DNA of 64,000 bases from Bacillota bacterium. Its GTDB lineage: Bacteria; Bacillota; DTU025; MWDF01. The position numbers were made by a program, and so were the translations under genes. Location of the stretch: assembly GCA_029565935.1 (NCBI GenBank), contig JAKQNF010000013.1, positions 1 to 64,000 of the forward strand. The letters run 5' to 3'. Every line of letters begins with the position of its first letter. Positions within the stretch are counted from its first letter, which is position 1. Below, piece after piece: positions 25,540-34,518 of this stretch. The notes below the pieces were generated by a model, which saw nothing but the letters and a program-made list of their open reading frames with translations, was not told the DNA's origin and did not search any database.

Positions 25540-27447
25540 TCAGCGGCCGGAGCGCGCGAGCTTCAGGACGACAGAACCTAGAGGCGGCACCCTGATCTCT
25601 ATAGAGTGGGCGAGGCCGTGGCTCTTGACGTCCTCCGAAAATGTCTTGAAGTTGACCACCCCGGAGCCTCCGAAACGCACATCGTCCGACGAAATAAGCT
25701 CGACGTACTCTCCCGGCTCATGCACGCCCAGCCTGTAGCCCTCATACGCTCTGGGAGTGAAGTTGTACATGCATACTAGATAGTCTCCCGACCTCGACCT
25801 CCTTGCGAAGCTCGCCGTGCTTTGTTTGTCGTTGTCCGCGTCTATCCAGCTGAAACCCTCGGTATAGGAATCCAGCTCCCATAGCGCGGGTTCTTCCAGG
25901 TACAGCCGGTTTAGCTCCTTTACGTATTCGAGGTGCATCCTGTGGGAATCGAAGCCGAGTACGGACCTGTCCAGCGTTTCGTAGTCCCTCCATTCTATGA
26001 ACTGCGCATACTCGCCGCCCATGAAAAGAAGCTTCTTACCGGGGTGCGTCATCATGAAGGCCATGGCGAGCCTAAGGTTGGCGAACTTCTGCCAGTAATC
26101 CCCGGGCATCTTGCCTATTAGGGAGCCTTTGCCGTGGACGACCTCGTCGTGCGACAGAGGTAGTATGAACTTTTCCGAGTAGTTGTACCACATGGCGAAA
26201 GTGATAAGGTCGTGATGGTGGCGCCTGTGGATGGGATCCTCTTTCATGTACCTGAGGAAATCGTTCATCCATCCCATGTTCCACTTGTGCTTGAAGCCAA
26301 GGCCGCCCTCGGCCGTAGGCCAGCTGACCTTCGGCCAGGCCGTCGACTCCTCCGCGATCATTAGGCTGCCGGAGGCCTCTTTTTCCACGGAATCGTTAAG
26401 CTGCCTTAGAAAGGCCACGGCATCGAGGTTCTCCCTGCCACCGCGGATATTGGGTTCCCATTCTCCGGGCTTTCTTGAGTAGTCTAGATAGAGCATGCTA
26501 GCAACGGCGTCTATCCTCAAGCCGTCGAATCCATACTCCCTGAGCCAGTATACGGCGTTGGAGATGAGGAAGGACCTCACCTCGGGCCTTGAAAGGTCGA
26601 ACTCCATGGTCCCCCAATCGGGGTGCTCCAGCCTGCCGAACAGCTTAGTGCCGTCGAAATCGTCGAGCCCGTGCGAATCCTTGCAGAAGTGGGCGGGGAC
26701 CCAGTCCAGGATCACGCCTATGCCCTTATTGTGCATCGTTTCGATGAAGTACTTAAGGCCCTGCGGATCGCCGTGCCTGCTCGTGGGCGAGTAGAGCCCC
26801 GTTGCCTGGTAGCCCCACGACTGGTCGAGAGGGTGCTCGTTAAGGGGCATCAGCTCCGCATGGGTATAGGACATCTCCTTAAGGTAGGGCGCCATCCTGT
26901 CGGCGAGCTCGCCGTATGACATGAACGAACCGTCAGGGTGCCTCATCCAGGTGCCGAGATGTGCCTCATATACGTTGAGGGGAAGCTCGAAATAGGGGGC
27001 CTTCTTCAGACCTGGGCGAAGCGCCGGGCCGAGGACCTTGGAACGATCGGTGACGATCGATGCGGTGGCTGGCCTAAGCTCGGAAGAGAACGCGAAAGGG
27101 TCGGATTTCAGGTGGGATCCGCCTTCCCATTCTATCAAGTACTTGTAGGCGTCCTTCTCCCGGGCTCCCTCCACCGTGCCGGCCCATATGCCGGAGAAGC
27201 CGCCATTCTTGTCGCGGACGTGATTAAGCGGCGACACCTTAGCATCCCAGCCGTTGAAATCGCCCGCGACATAGACCGCCTTGGTGTTAGGGGCCCAGAC
27301 GGCAAACCTTGCCGAGGGCCCCTGGGGTCCTGACATCGCGGAAGAGCCGAGGAATTCGTACGCCCTGGTATGCGTGCCCTCCCTGAACAAGTATAGATCG
27401 TAGTCCGTGGGTACCCTCATAGGCCGTATTCCACCTTTGTCGGACAT
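25540..27447 (-). CDS. glgB: 1,4-alpha-glucan branching enzyme, GH13
   Basis: It creates alpha-1,6 branches in glycogen. Residues 40-140 form the CBM48 domain (RFAVWAPNTKAVYVAGDFNG). The GH13 barrel holds FDGLRIDAVASMLYLDYSR with the nucleophile aspartate, MIAEESTAWPKVS with the acid/base glutamate, and LPLSHDEVVHGKGSL with the third carboxylate, all typical of GlgB. ATG 27447 is preferred, two bases after the stop of the fusion gene and behind GGAAAAAGG; the longer listed form is a frame extension. The length of about 635 residues is normal. Confidence 0.94.
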   Translation of the reverse strand: MSDKGGIRPMRVPTDYDLYLFREGTHTRAYEFLGSSAMSGPQGPSARFAVWAPNTKAVYVAGDFNGWDAKVSPLNHVRDKNGGFSGIWAGTVEGAREKDAYKYLIEWEGGSHLKSDPFAFSSELRPATASIVTDRSKVLGPALRPGLKKAPYFELPLNVYEAHLGTWMRHPDGSFMSYGELADRMAPYLKEMSYTHAELMPLNEHPLDQSWGYQATGLYSPTSRHGDPQGLKYFIETMHNKGIGVILDWVPAHFCKDSHGLDDFDGTKLFGRLEHPDWGTMEFDLSRPEVRSFLISNAVYWLREYGFDGLRIDAVASMLYLDYSRKPGEWEPNIRGGRENLDAVAFLRQLNDSVEKEASGSLMIAEESTAWPKVSWPTAEGGLGFKHKWNMGWMNDFLRYMKEDPIHRRHHHDLITFAMWYNYSEKFILPLSHDEVVHGKGSLIGKMPGDYWQKFANLRLAMAFMMTHPGKKLLFMGGEYAQFIEWRDYETLDRSVLGFDSHRMHLEYVKELNRLYLEEPALWELDSYTEGFSWIDADNDKQSTASFARRSRSGDYLVCMYNFTPRAYEGYRLGVHEPGEYVELISSDDVRFGGSGVVNFKTFSEDVKSHGLAHSIEIRVPPLGSVVLKLARSGR

Positions 27448-27449
27448 GA

Positions 27450-30400
27450 TCAGCGCCTTTTTCCGGATTCTATGAGCGTGAGAAGCCTTTCTGCAAGGCT
27501 GCCGTCCATCGAGCCTTCCTTGGCGCGCCATGCCCAGTTGCCTTCAGCGACCGAGGGCATGTTCATCCTCGCTTCGGCCCCGAGGTACAAAAGGTCCTGA
27601 AGCGGCACGATAGCCCAGCCGTACTGCGAATCGTAGAGAGAGCCGAGCATCCGGTCCACGTATGCCTTCTCGTCATCGTTAGCCGGCCTTTCGTGCTGGG
27701 GAAGGCCGTTGATGCTCCTGTAGTGCTGTACCAGCGTCTCGTTGTCGTGCGTGCCGGTGTAGGCCACCCAGTGGGGATCTCCGCCTTCCTGCCTTTTCGG
27801 GGCCGGGCCCATGAACTGCAGCACCTTCATTCCGGGAAAGCCTGTCGCCTGCCTTAGGTCGACGACGTCCGGCGTGATCACGCCCAGGTCCTCGGCTATG
27901 ATGGGAAGACTGCCGCGCCCTTGGGCCATTGCCCTGAACAGTTCGATGCCGGGGCCCTTAAGCCATCTTCCGTGCTCCGCAGTGAGGCTGCCGCCGGGCA
28001 CGGCGTAGTATCCTGCAAAGCCCCTGAAATGGTCTATCCTCGTATAGTCGAAGTCCTCGAAGGCCTTCTCCATCCGGCGCTTCCACCATCCGTAGCCGTC
28101 CTTTGCTTGCTCCTCCCACCTGTACACAGGATGCCCCCAGAGCTGTCCGGTGGCGCTGAAGCTGTCCGGCGGCACGCCCGATACTAGCTTGGGGTGCCCG
28201 TCACCGTCGAGCCAGAACATGCCCTGGTTCGCCCATACGTCGCTGCTGTCGCCGGATACGTAGATGGCCATGTCGCCTACCATCAGTACACCCTTGGAGT
28301 TCGCGTATGCCTTCAAGGCATTCCACTGTGCGTCGTAAACGTACTGCAAGAAGTCGTGATAGCCCGCCTCGTCACCGTAAGCTCCGATAAGCTCATTTAA
28401 GAAGCCTTCTTCCCGCAACCTCGCCCCGTCGGGCCACTCCTGCCAGGAAGAACCGGCATGCAGCGACTTCAGCACCATGTAGAGCGAATAGTCCCTTAGC
28501 CAATGCGAGCTGGCCTCCTTATAGGCCTTAAGCCCGGCGAAATCGCCCTTCTGCTTGAAATTGGCGTAAGCCATCCTGAAAAGGCGTGATTTGTAGGCCG
28601 AGACGGCCTTGAAGTCGACGACTTCCTCGGGGAACGAAGGTAAGGGCAAAAGGTCAGGGGCGTCTAGCAGGCCAGCCTCAACCAGAAGCTCCGGGCTTAT
28701 CATAAGCGGGTTTCCGGCCATGGCGGAGTAGCACATGTAAGGGGAATCGCCAAGTGAAGGCGGGTTCATGGGAAGCACCTGCCACAGGCTCTGTCCTGAG
28801 CTTGAGAGGAAATCCACGAACCGTCTCGCCGACGGGCCTAAGTCACCTATGCCGAAGGGCGAGGGCAGGGAAGTCACGTGCATCAGGATCCCCGCACGTC
28901 TTCCAATCGCGGGCTTTGCGAATAGCGGGGGCGAATCTAGGGTGGTCGTATAGCACTGGCAGGACAGGGGGGCCAGCCTCAGCTTCAGGAAACCTCCGGA
29001 GGAGACCGTGTAGGCGCTTCCGAAGAAGAGGTCCTGGAAGGAAATGGAACCGCTCCCGAGCGTCCTGACGTCTGCGTCGAAGATGGCCTCCTCGTCGGAG
29101 GGGTTGAGCGCGATGAGCGCGACGTCGCGGCCCGAGCGCCTCATGAAACACAAAGCCATTCCCACAACGGCGACGGCCTCGAAGCTTCCTTCCTTTATGG
29201 ATTCGTGCACCGCCCTGGCCTCGCCGAGCGCCTTGTGCCATGCCCAGAGTGCCTTGTCCTCGCGGCCCCACGGGAACGGGCCCCTGCAATAGGGATCGGA
29301 ATAGCCTTGCATGCCGGCCTCGTCTCCGTAGTAGACCATAGGGGTGCCGGGCAGAGTGAACTGAAGGAGGCTCGCCAGAATCAACCTCTTGCGCGCAAGC
29401 TCGAGCTTATGGGCCGGAAGGGCGTAGGCCTCCTTCGCCTCCTGGGACATGGACGATTCGTCCGGGGCGTCGCCAAGGGCGGTGATTATCCTGAGTACGT
29501 CGTGCGAGCCTAGCATGCTGAGGTTGAAGCGCATCTGCTCAGGAGGGTAGTTCTCCATGAGCTGCATGATCGTGGAGACGAACCTTGATGCGTCGCACCT
29601 TCCTGTAACGTATTGGATGATCGCGTCCCTTACGGGATATCCCGTGACTGAATCTAGTTCGTGACCCAGCAGGTATTCCCGCCTCACCGAGTAGCTGACC
29701 TTGTTGGATGCGTCGTCCCACACCTCGCCTATCAGGACGGCGTCAGGATCCTCCTCCTTGACCACTTTCCTCAGCCGCTTTATGAACTCGTCCGGCAGCT
29801 CGTCGGCTACGTCCAAGCGCCACCCTCCGATGCCGGCGCGCATCCATTTACGGACTATGCTGTTATCTCCTTCGACCATGAATTCGAGATACGAAGGATC
29901 CAGCTCGTTTACGTTAGGTAGCCCCGTGAAGCCCCACCAGCAGTCGTAGTCCTCGGGGAAGTCCTTGAAACGATACCAGCCGGAATAGGGGGAATCCTTC
30001 GATTGGTACGCTCCAACGCCTTCGTAGCTGCCCTCCTTGTTGAAGTAGACGCTGTCGCTGCCGGTATGGCTGAACACCCCGTCCAGGATTACCCTGATGC
30101 CCCACTCAGCAGCCTTCGAGCAGAGCCTTATGAGGGCCGCCTCGTCGCCGAATCCGGGATCGACGCGGCTGTAGTCGGACGTATCGTACTTGTGGTTGCT
30201 AGGGGATTCGAACACCGGGTTCAGGTATATGGCGTTGACCCCCAGCTCCCATAGGTAGGCGAGCTTCTCGGTCACGCCGTCTATATCGCCTCCGAAGAAC
30301 GTCCACCTCTTGACCGACCCGTCCTTGCACGCCCTTACGTACACAGGAGTGTCGTCCCAGCGGGCATGCAGCAAGGAGCCCTTCTTGAGCTTCGGTACAC

Positions 30401-30848
30401 CGTCCTTAGACTTCCTGAACCTGTCGACGAATATCTGATACAGAGCCCCTTCGCCAGCCCAAGGCGGCAGGGCGCTGCGTTCGTAGACCGTAAGCTGGTA
30501 AGGGCGCGGATGATGTAGCACCGTCCGGCAAATCCCGCCTTCTCGCTCTAAGGCGCCGGCGTATAGCTCCTTATCCTTAGCCCTCACTAAGAACCAATAC
30601 CAGACCAGGCCCGGCCTTTCGGGCCTAAATTCGCACGAGAGCCTCACCGTCGAATCCTGCCTTGAAATCTCCGCCATCTTGACGCTCGACTTGAAATCGA
30701 TGCCGGACAGCTCCAGGCTGGCCGAGACGTCGGTCCCGTCTGCCTTGACATAGATGGTGAACCTGACCGGCGTGCCGGGTTCCACAGCCCCGAACGGATC
30801 CTTACAGGATATGTCCCTACTGTCGTAGGTTATTGTTATGCTCTCCAA
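27450..30848 (-). CDS. bifunctional GH13 glycosidase / GH77 4-alpha-glucanotransferase
   Basis: Two enzymes are fused. Residues about 1-115 form an N-terminal beta domain. About 120-640 are a GH13 barrel of the neopullulanase/maltogenic type (DGVFSHTGSDSVYFN, GWRLDVADELPDEF with the nucleophile, LIGEVWDDAS with the acid/base, LGSHDVLR). About 645-1130 are a full GH77 amylomaltase (RRAGILMHVTSLPSPFGIGD, YTRIDHFRGFAGYYA, IIAEDLGVITPDV, YTGTHDNETL). Both active sites look intact. It should hydrolyse and rearrange maltodextrins for GlgP. I chose TTG 30848, eight bases after GGAGG; ATG 30872 is the alternative. It starts the glycogen operon after the malK terminator. Confidence 0.9.
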   Translation of the reverse strand: MESITITYDSRDISCKDPFGAVEPGTPVRFTIYVKADGTDVSASLELSGIDFKSSVKMAEISRQDSTVRLSCEFRPERPGLVWYWFLVRAKDKELYAGALEREGGICRTVLHHPRPYQLTVYERSALPPWAGEGALYQIFVDRFRKSKDGVPKLKKGSLLHARWDDTPVYVRACKDGSVKRWTFFGGDIDGVTEKLAYLWELGVNAIYLNPVFESPSNHKYDTSDYSRVDPGFGDEAALIRLCSKAAEWGIRVILDGVFSHTGSDSVYFNKEGSYEGVGAYQSKDSPYSGWYRFKDFPEDYDCWWGFTGLPNVNELDPSYLEFMVEGDNSIVRKWMRAGIGGWRLDVADELPDEFIKRLRKVVKEEDPDAVLIGEVWDDASNKVSYSVRREYLLGHELDSVTGYPVRDAIIQYVTGRCDASRFVSTIMQLMENYPPEQMRFNLSMLGSHDVLRIITALGDAPDESSMSQEAKEAYALPAHKLELARKRLILASLLQFTLPGTPMVYYGDEAGMQGYSDPYCRGPFPWGREDKALWAWHKALGEARAVHESIKEGSFEAVAVVGMALCFMRRSGRDVALIALNPSDEEAIFDADVRTLGSGSISFQDLFFGSAYTVSSGGFLKLRLAPLSCQCYTTTLDSPPLFAKPAIGRRAGILMHVTSLPSPFGIGDLGPSARRFVDFLSSSGQSLWQVLPMNPPSLGDSPYMCYSAMAGNPLMISPELLVEAGLLDAPDLLPLPSFPEEVVDFKAVSAYKSRLFRMAYANFKQKGDFAGLKAYKEASSHWLRDYSLYMVLKSLHAGSSWQEWPDGARLREEGFLNELIGAYGDEAGYHDFLQYVYDAQWNALKAYANSKGVLMVGDMAIYVSGDSSDVWANQGMFWLDGDGHPKLVSGVPPDSFSATGQLWGHPVYRWEEQAKDGYGWWKRRMEKAFEDFDYTRIDHFRGFAGYYAVPGGSLTAEHGRWLKGPGIELFRAMAQGRGSLPIIAEDLGVITPDVVDLRQATGFPGMKVLQFMGPAPKRQEGGDPHWVAYTGTHDNETLVQHYRSINGLPQHERPANDDEKAYVDRMLGSLYDSQYGWAIVPLQDLLYLGAEARMNMPSVAEGNWAWRAKEGSMDGSLAERLLTLIESGKRR

Positions 30849-30879
30849 GCGGATGACCTCCATCGCGTCCATCTAGGCG

Positions 30880-30909
30880 AAAAGGGACAGCCCGCTTAAG
30901 GGCTGCCCC
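30880..30909 (-). terminator. probable terminator of malK
   Basis: GGGGCAGCCC and GGGCTGTCCC (minus strand, 30909 to 30884) form a 10-bp stem with one mismatch, then TTTT. It lies between malK and the GH13-GH77 gene, so it may reduce but not abolish read-through into the glycogen genes. Confidence 0.7.
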
Positions 30910-30931
30910 GAAGAAAACGTCCTTTACCTGC

Positions 30932-32038
30932 TCAGTTGACTATGACAGCTTCGGTCTCCTTGTCGAACAGGTTGACCCTCGAGGCATCGACGGCGAATCT
31001 CATCCTCTCGCCGACCTTCGCGGGCGATTTAGGCTCCACCCGTGCGGTTATCTTCTGCCCGTCCGACAGCAGGTAAAGGTAAGTATCCGAACCCAGCGGC
31101 TCGACGACGTCCACGTCGGCCTCTATGGTGCTGTCCTTGAACTGATTAAGCCTGATGTCCTCGTCGAAGACGAACTCCGGCCTTATGCCGAGCACTACTT
31201 CCTTTCCAGCATATGCTGCGGCAGCCTTCGCCTTGGCCTCCGGCAGGAGCAACGAGTTCTTGCCGTACCTTGCGTAAAGGCGGCCGTCCTCCTCCACCAG
31301 CCCCACGTTGAGGAAGTTCATCTGCGGAGAGCCGATGAAGCCGGCCACGAACAGGTTCGTCGGTTTGTCGTAGAGGTTGTTGGGGGTGTCTACCTGCTGG
31401 ATGAGGCCGTCCTTCATGACCACGATCCTCGTGCCCATCGTCATAGCTTCCACCTGGTCGTGGGTGACGTAGATGAACGTGGTCCCAATCTGCTGGTGCA
31501 GCTTAGAGATCTCGGTGCGCATCTGGGTCCTGAGCTTGGCGTCGAGGTTGGACAGCGGTTCGTCGAACAGGAACACCTTCGGATTCCTGACGATTGCCCT
31601 TCCTACGGCCGCCCTCTGCCTCTGGCCGCCTGACAGCTCCTTCGGCTTCCTGCCGAGCAGGTGGGAAAGGTCCAGTATCCTTGCGGCGGCTTCGACCTTC
31701 TGTTTCCTTTCGGCGTTCGGCACCTTCCTTAGTTTCAAGGAGAAGCCCATGTTCTCCGACACGCTCATATGGGGATAAAGTGCGTAGTTCTGGAACACCA
31801 TGGCGATGTCCCTATCCTTGGGATGCACGTCGTTGACTAGCTTGCCGTCGATCTCGAGCGTGCCGTCGGTTATCTCCTCCAGGCCCGCGATCATCCTTAA
31901 GACGGTCGATTTGCCGCATCCGGAGGGCCCGACCAGTATGATAAACTCCTTGTCATCGATGTCGAGGTTGAAATTCGAGACGGCCAGCACTCCGCCCGGG
32001 TAAACCTTAGTCAGGCCGCGAAGGGAAAGGTGTGCCAT
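30932..32038 (-). CDS. malK: sugar ABC transporter ATPase, MalK/MsmX/UgpC type
   Basis: It is the cytoplasmic ATPase of a carbohydrate importer. The Walker A motif GPSGCGKST, signature LSGGQRQRAAVGRAIVRNP, Walker B VFLFDEPLSNLDAKLR and H-loop YVTHDQ are intact, and a C-terminal TOBE/OB domain (residues 240-368) is present as in MalK and MsmX. Such ATPases often energise several importers. ATG 32038 is favoured because GGAGG lies seven bases upstream. It is divergent from malE and shares its control region. Confidence 0.92.
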   Translation of the reverse strand: MAHLSLRGLTKVYPGGVLAVSNFNLDIDDKEFIILVGPSGCGKSTVLRMIAGLEEITDGTLEIDGKLVNDVHPKDRDIAMVFQNYALYPHMSVSENMGFSLKLRKVPNAERKQKVEAAARILDLSHLLGRKPKELSGGQRQRAAVGRAIVRNPKVFLFDEPLSNLDAKLRTQMRTEISKLHQQIGTTFIYVTHDQVEAMTMGTRIVVMKDGLIQQVDTPNNLYDKPTNLFVAGFIGSPQMNFLNVGLVEEDGRLYARYGKNSLLLPEAKAKAAAAYAGKEVVLGIRPEFVFDEDIRLNQFKDSTIEADVDVVEPLGSDTYLYLLSDGQKITARVEPKSPAKVGERMRFAVDASRVNLFDKETEAVIVN

Positions 32039-32063
32039 ATGACGACCTCCAATCATATGCGAA

Positions 32064-32090
32064 GGTTATGTAGCGTTTATATACATAACC
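32064..32090. promoter_or_regulatory. operator-like inverted repeat at the malK promoter
   Basis: GGTTATGTA (32064-32072) and TACATAACC (32082-32090) are exact reverse complements with a 9-base spacer. They sit directly downstream of the malK -10 box, over the expected transcription start. Confidence 0.6.
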
Positions 32091-32092
32091 AT

Positions 32093-32120
32093 TTTATACA
32101 CTGTGGCATGTAATTGGCAA
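32093..32120 (-). promoter_or_regulatory. promoter of malK
   Basis: On the minus strand TTGCCA (32120-32115), a 16-base spacer and TATAAA (32098-32093) match the vegetative consensus in five of six positions each. Confidence 0.6.
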
Positions 32121-32185
32121 TAAGGGAAGGATGGCGGCTAACGCGCAATCGCGGCCAGGACGCATACTGATATGCCCGTCTTTGC

Positions 32186-32214
32186 TTGACTTGCCCATAG
32201 GAGAATGTAAAAAT
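32186..32214 (+). promoter_or_regulatory. possible promoter of malE
   Basis: TTGACT at 32186-32191 is followed after 16 bases by the A-rich TAAAAAT. The -10 match is only moderate, but position and direction fit the malEFG transcript. Confidence 0.45.
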
Positions 32215-32233
32215 AAGTTAGGAGAACATACTT

Positions 32234-32249
32234 GGTTGAATATACAACC
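32234..32249. promoter_or_regulatory. second operator-like inverted repeat, before malE
   Basis: GGTTG and CAACC flank AATATA, forming a perfect palindrome with AT-rich centre. It shares the GGTT...AACC outer arms with the repeat at 32064-32090, and likewise lies just downstream of its promoter. Confidence 0.45.
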
Positions 32250-32270
32250 ATAACTAAAGGAGGCATCGTC

Positions 32271-33497
32271 ATGAAAAGGATACTGGCTCTGGCCGTTGTG
32301 GCAGTCGTGATGTTTGCCATGACAGTGAACGCGGCTCCTACGATACTTTCGTTCTGGGAGCAGGACGACCCCTCGGCACAGGTTGTGATGGATGTGCTGA
32401 TCGCCGAGTTCGAGAAGGCCAACCCAAATGTAAAGGTCGAAAGGTCCCACTTCGAGACCGAGGACCTTAGGAAGAACTTCGCCGCGGCAGCCATAGGCAG
32501 CGAAGGCCCTGACGTGGTCTTCGGCCCGAACGACAACCTCGGCGTATTCGTACCCGGCGGCTTCATCTACTCGATGGAGAAGGTTTTTGGCAAGGACTAC
32601 CTGGTCAGCAAGTTCGATGCCAACGCCCTGCAGGCGTCGATGTACGAGGGCTTGATATACCTGCTGCCCGACCGCAACGGCAACGAGCTCTGCCTGATAT
32701 ACAACAAAAAGCTGATACCCAACGCGCCCAAGACGATGGAGGAGCTCATCGCCACGACCAAGAAGCTACAGGCCGATAAGAAGGCGGATTATGGAATCGC
32801 CTTCAATACTGTAGAGCCTTTCTTCACGGTGCCCTTCCTGGGGGCGTTCGACACCTTCGTGATGGACAACCCGTCGTCGGAGAAGAACGCCAAGCCCACG
32901 CTGGACAGCCCTGGGATAGGCAAGATGTTCGCGTACCTCAAGGGCCTGATGGACGATAAGATCGCACCTCGCGGCGTCGATTACGGCGCAGCAGAAGGCC
33001 TGTTCAAGGAGGGTAAGGTCGCATGCCTTATCAACGGCCCATGGTCGTTTACCAGTTATGTTGACGCGGGCATGAGCATAGGCATAACCAGGATACCCTC
33101 TGTAGCGGGCAAGTATCCGACTTCGTGGACGGCTGTGAAGGGCTATTGTATCTCCGCCAATACGAAGAACCTCGAGCTGGCAAAGAAGTTCGTAGACTTC
33201 ATGACCAGCGCCGAATCTCAGATCAAGCTGGTACCGGCGCACAACCAGATACCCACGGTGCCTGCGGCGATGACTTCGGACGCCGTAACGAAGAACGTAC
33301 TTCTATCATCCCAGACCGAAGCGGTCAAGTACGGAGTTGCCATGCCGATAGTGCCCCAGATGAGGGCATGCTGGGATGCGCTCAAGGCGGTGCAGGCCGA
33401 TGTGTTCTCCAACGTGATCAAGCCCGAGGATGCGCCCGCGAAAGCCCAGAAGCTCTGTCTAGATGCGCTCAAGCAGATGGGCATCACGGTGAAATAG
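32271..33497 (+). CDS. malE: maltose/maltodextrin-type ABC binding protein
   Basis: A family 1 extracellular solute-binding protein of 408 residues. The signal peptide has core LALAVVAVVMFAMTVNA and a type I cleavage before APTIL; no lipobox cysteine is present, so it would be free in a periplasm rather than lipid-anchored. The mature part has the MalE flow: AEFEKANPNVKVER, EGPDVVFGPNDNLG, YEGLIYLLPDRNGNELCLIY, CLINGPWSF and the C-terminal helical region. ATG 32271 follows GGAGG. The permeases MalF/MalG, divergent MalK and the nearby glycogen and amylase genes argue for maltodextrin, though the sugar is inferred. Confidence 0.88.
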   Translation: MKRILALAVVAVVMFAMTVNAAPTILSFWEQDDPSAQVVMDVLIAEFEKANPNVKVERSHFETEDLRKNFAAAAIGSEGPDVVFGPNDNLGVFVPGGFIYSMEKVFGKDYLVSKFDANALQASMYEGLIYLLPDRNGNELCLIYNKKLIPNAPKTMEELIATTKKLQADKKADYGIAFNTVEPFFTVPFLGAFDTFVMDNPSSEKNAKPTLDSPGIGKMFAYLKGLMDDKIAPRGVDYGAAEGLFKEGKVACLINGPWSFTSYVDAGMSIGITRIPSVAGKYPTSWTAVKGYCISANTKNLELAKKFVDFMTSAESQIKLVPAHNQIPTVPAAMTSDAVTKNVLLSSQTEAVKYGVAMPIVPQMRACWDALKAVQADVFSNVIKPEDAPAKAQKLCLDALKQMGITVK

Positions 33498-33525
33498 CAG
33501 GACCATATGCCCTTAGGGGGCGACA

Positions 33526-33559
33526 GGGAGAGGGGACTATGACTGGAGTCCCTTCTCCC
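33526..33559 (+). other. stem-loop between malE and malF
   Basis: GGGAGAGGGGACT (33526-33538) pairs with AGTCCCTTCTCCC (33547-33559) over 13 positions with one mismatch. No T-tract follows, so it looks like an mRNA-stabilising or partially terminating hairpin that would favour high malE expression over the permeases. Confidence 0.7.
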
Positions 33560-33593
33560 GCCCATATTCTGGTTTCCAAGGGGGGTAATCAGC

Positions 33594-34505
33594 ATGCAGG
33601 CAAGGCGCAAGGGCAAGTCGTACGAGCTTGCCAGGCCCAGATGGTACGTACCCCTTTTATTCCTACTACCGGCCATGCTGGTCATGGTGGCCATGGTGGC
33701 CTATCCGCTTTACTACGAGGTGGACATCTCTTTCAGGAGCGTCACCCTCTACAATCTAAGAAGCGGTAATTATCCCTGGATAGGGTTGGAGAACTACAAG
33801 TCGATGTTCGAGGACCCGCAGTTCTTCTCCACCCTTATAAGGACGGTAGTCTGGACCGTCGTGAACGTGGTCTCGCACGTAAGCTTGGGATTCATGCTGG
33901 CTTTGATACTTAACCGCAAGCTTCCAGGGAAGGCGATAATCCGCGTACTGCTCATACTTCCTTGGGCGGTACCGCAGTACATCGCCGCTATCGCTATGCG
34001 AAACCTGTTCAACGAGACTTACGGTCCCATCAACCTGGTGCTAAAGGCGCTGTTCGGCGACGGGGCCACAGTGATGTGGCTCAGTAACCCCGCCAATGCG
34101 TTCAAGGCAGCCATCATTACCAACATATGGCTGGGAGTGCCGTTCATGATGATGACCTGCCTAGGAGGCTTGCAGTCTATTCCTCAGGAACTGTACGAGG
34201 CCGCGGACATCGACGGCGCCAACTGGTGGCAGAAGGTGAGGAACGTAGTACTCCCGCTCATGAAGCCCGTCCTAACGCCCGCGATAGTGCTGGGGACGAT
34301 ATGGACCTTCAATATGGTGAACGTCATATACATACTCACCTACGGTTCGACCCACGAAGCGGCTCAGATACTCGTATCCCAGATCTATAAGAGGGCGTTC
34401 GAGTTCTTCAGGTACGGTTATGCGGCAGCGATGTCCGTAGTGGTGTTCATACTGCTCGTAAGCTTCTCGAGCGTGTTCATCCGCGCCCAGAAGCTCGAGG
34501 ACTGA
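33594..34505 (+). CDS. malF: sugar ABC transporter permease, MalF-like
   Basis: The inner-membrane subunit has about six membrane segments, starting with VPLLFLLPAMLVMVAMVAYP, and the EAA loop YEAADIDGANWWQKVRN followed by VVLPLMKPVLTPA, which docks onto the ATPase. At 303 residues it is the short form without the large periplasmic loop of the E. coli protein. GGGGGGT precedes ATG 33594. It lies between malE and malG. Confidence 0.9.
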   Translation: MQARRKGKSYELARPRWYVPLLFLLPAMLVMVAMVAYPLYYEVDISFRSVTLYNLRSGNYPWIGLENYKSMFEDPQFFSTLIRTVVWTVVNVVSHVSLGFMLALILNRKLPGKAIIRVLLILPWAVPQYIAAIAMRNLFNETYGPINLVLKALFGDGATVMWLSNPANAFKAAIITNIWLGVPFMMMTCLGGLQSIPQELYEAADIDGANWWQKVRNVVLPLMKPVLTPAIVLGTIWTFNMVNVIYILTYGSTHEAAQILVSQIYKRAFEFFRYGYAAAMSVVVFILLVSFSSVFIRAQKLED

Positions 34506-34518
34506 AGGAGGGAAGGAA

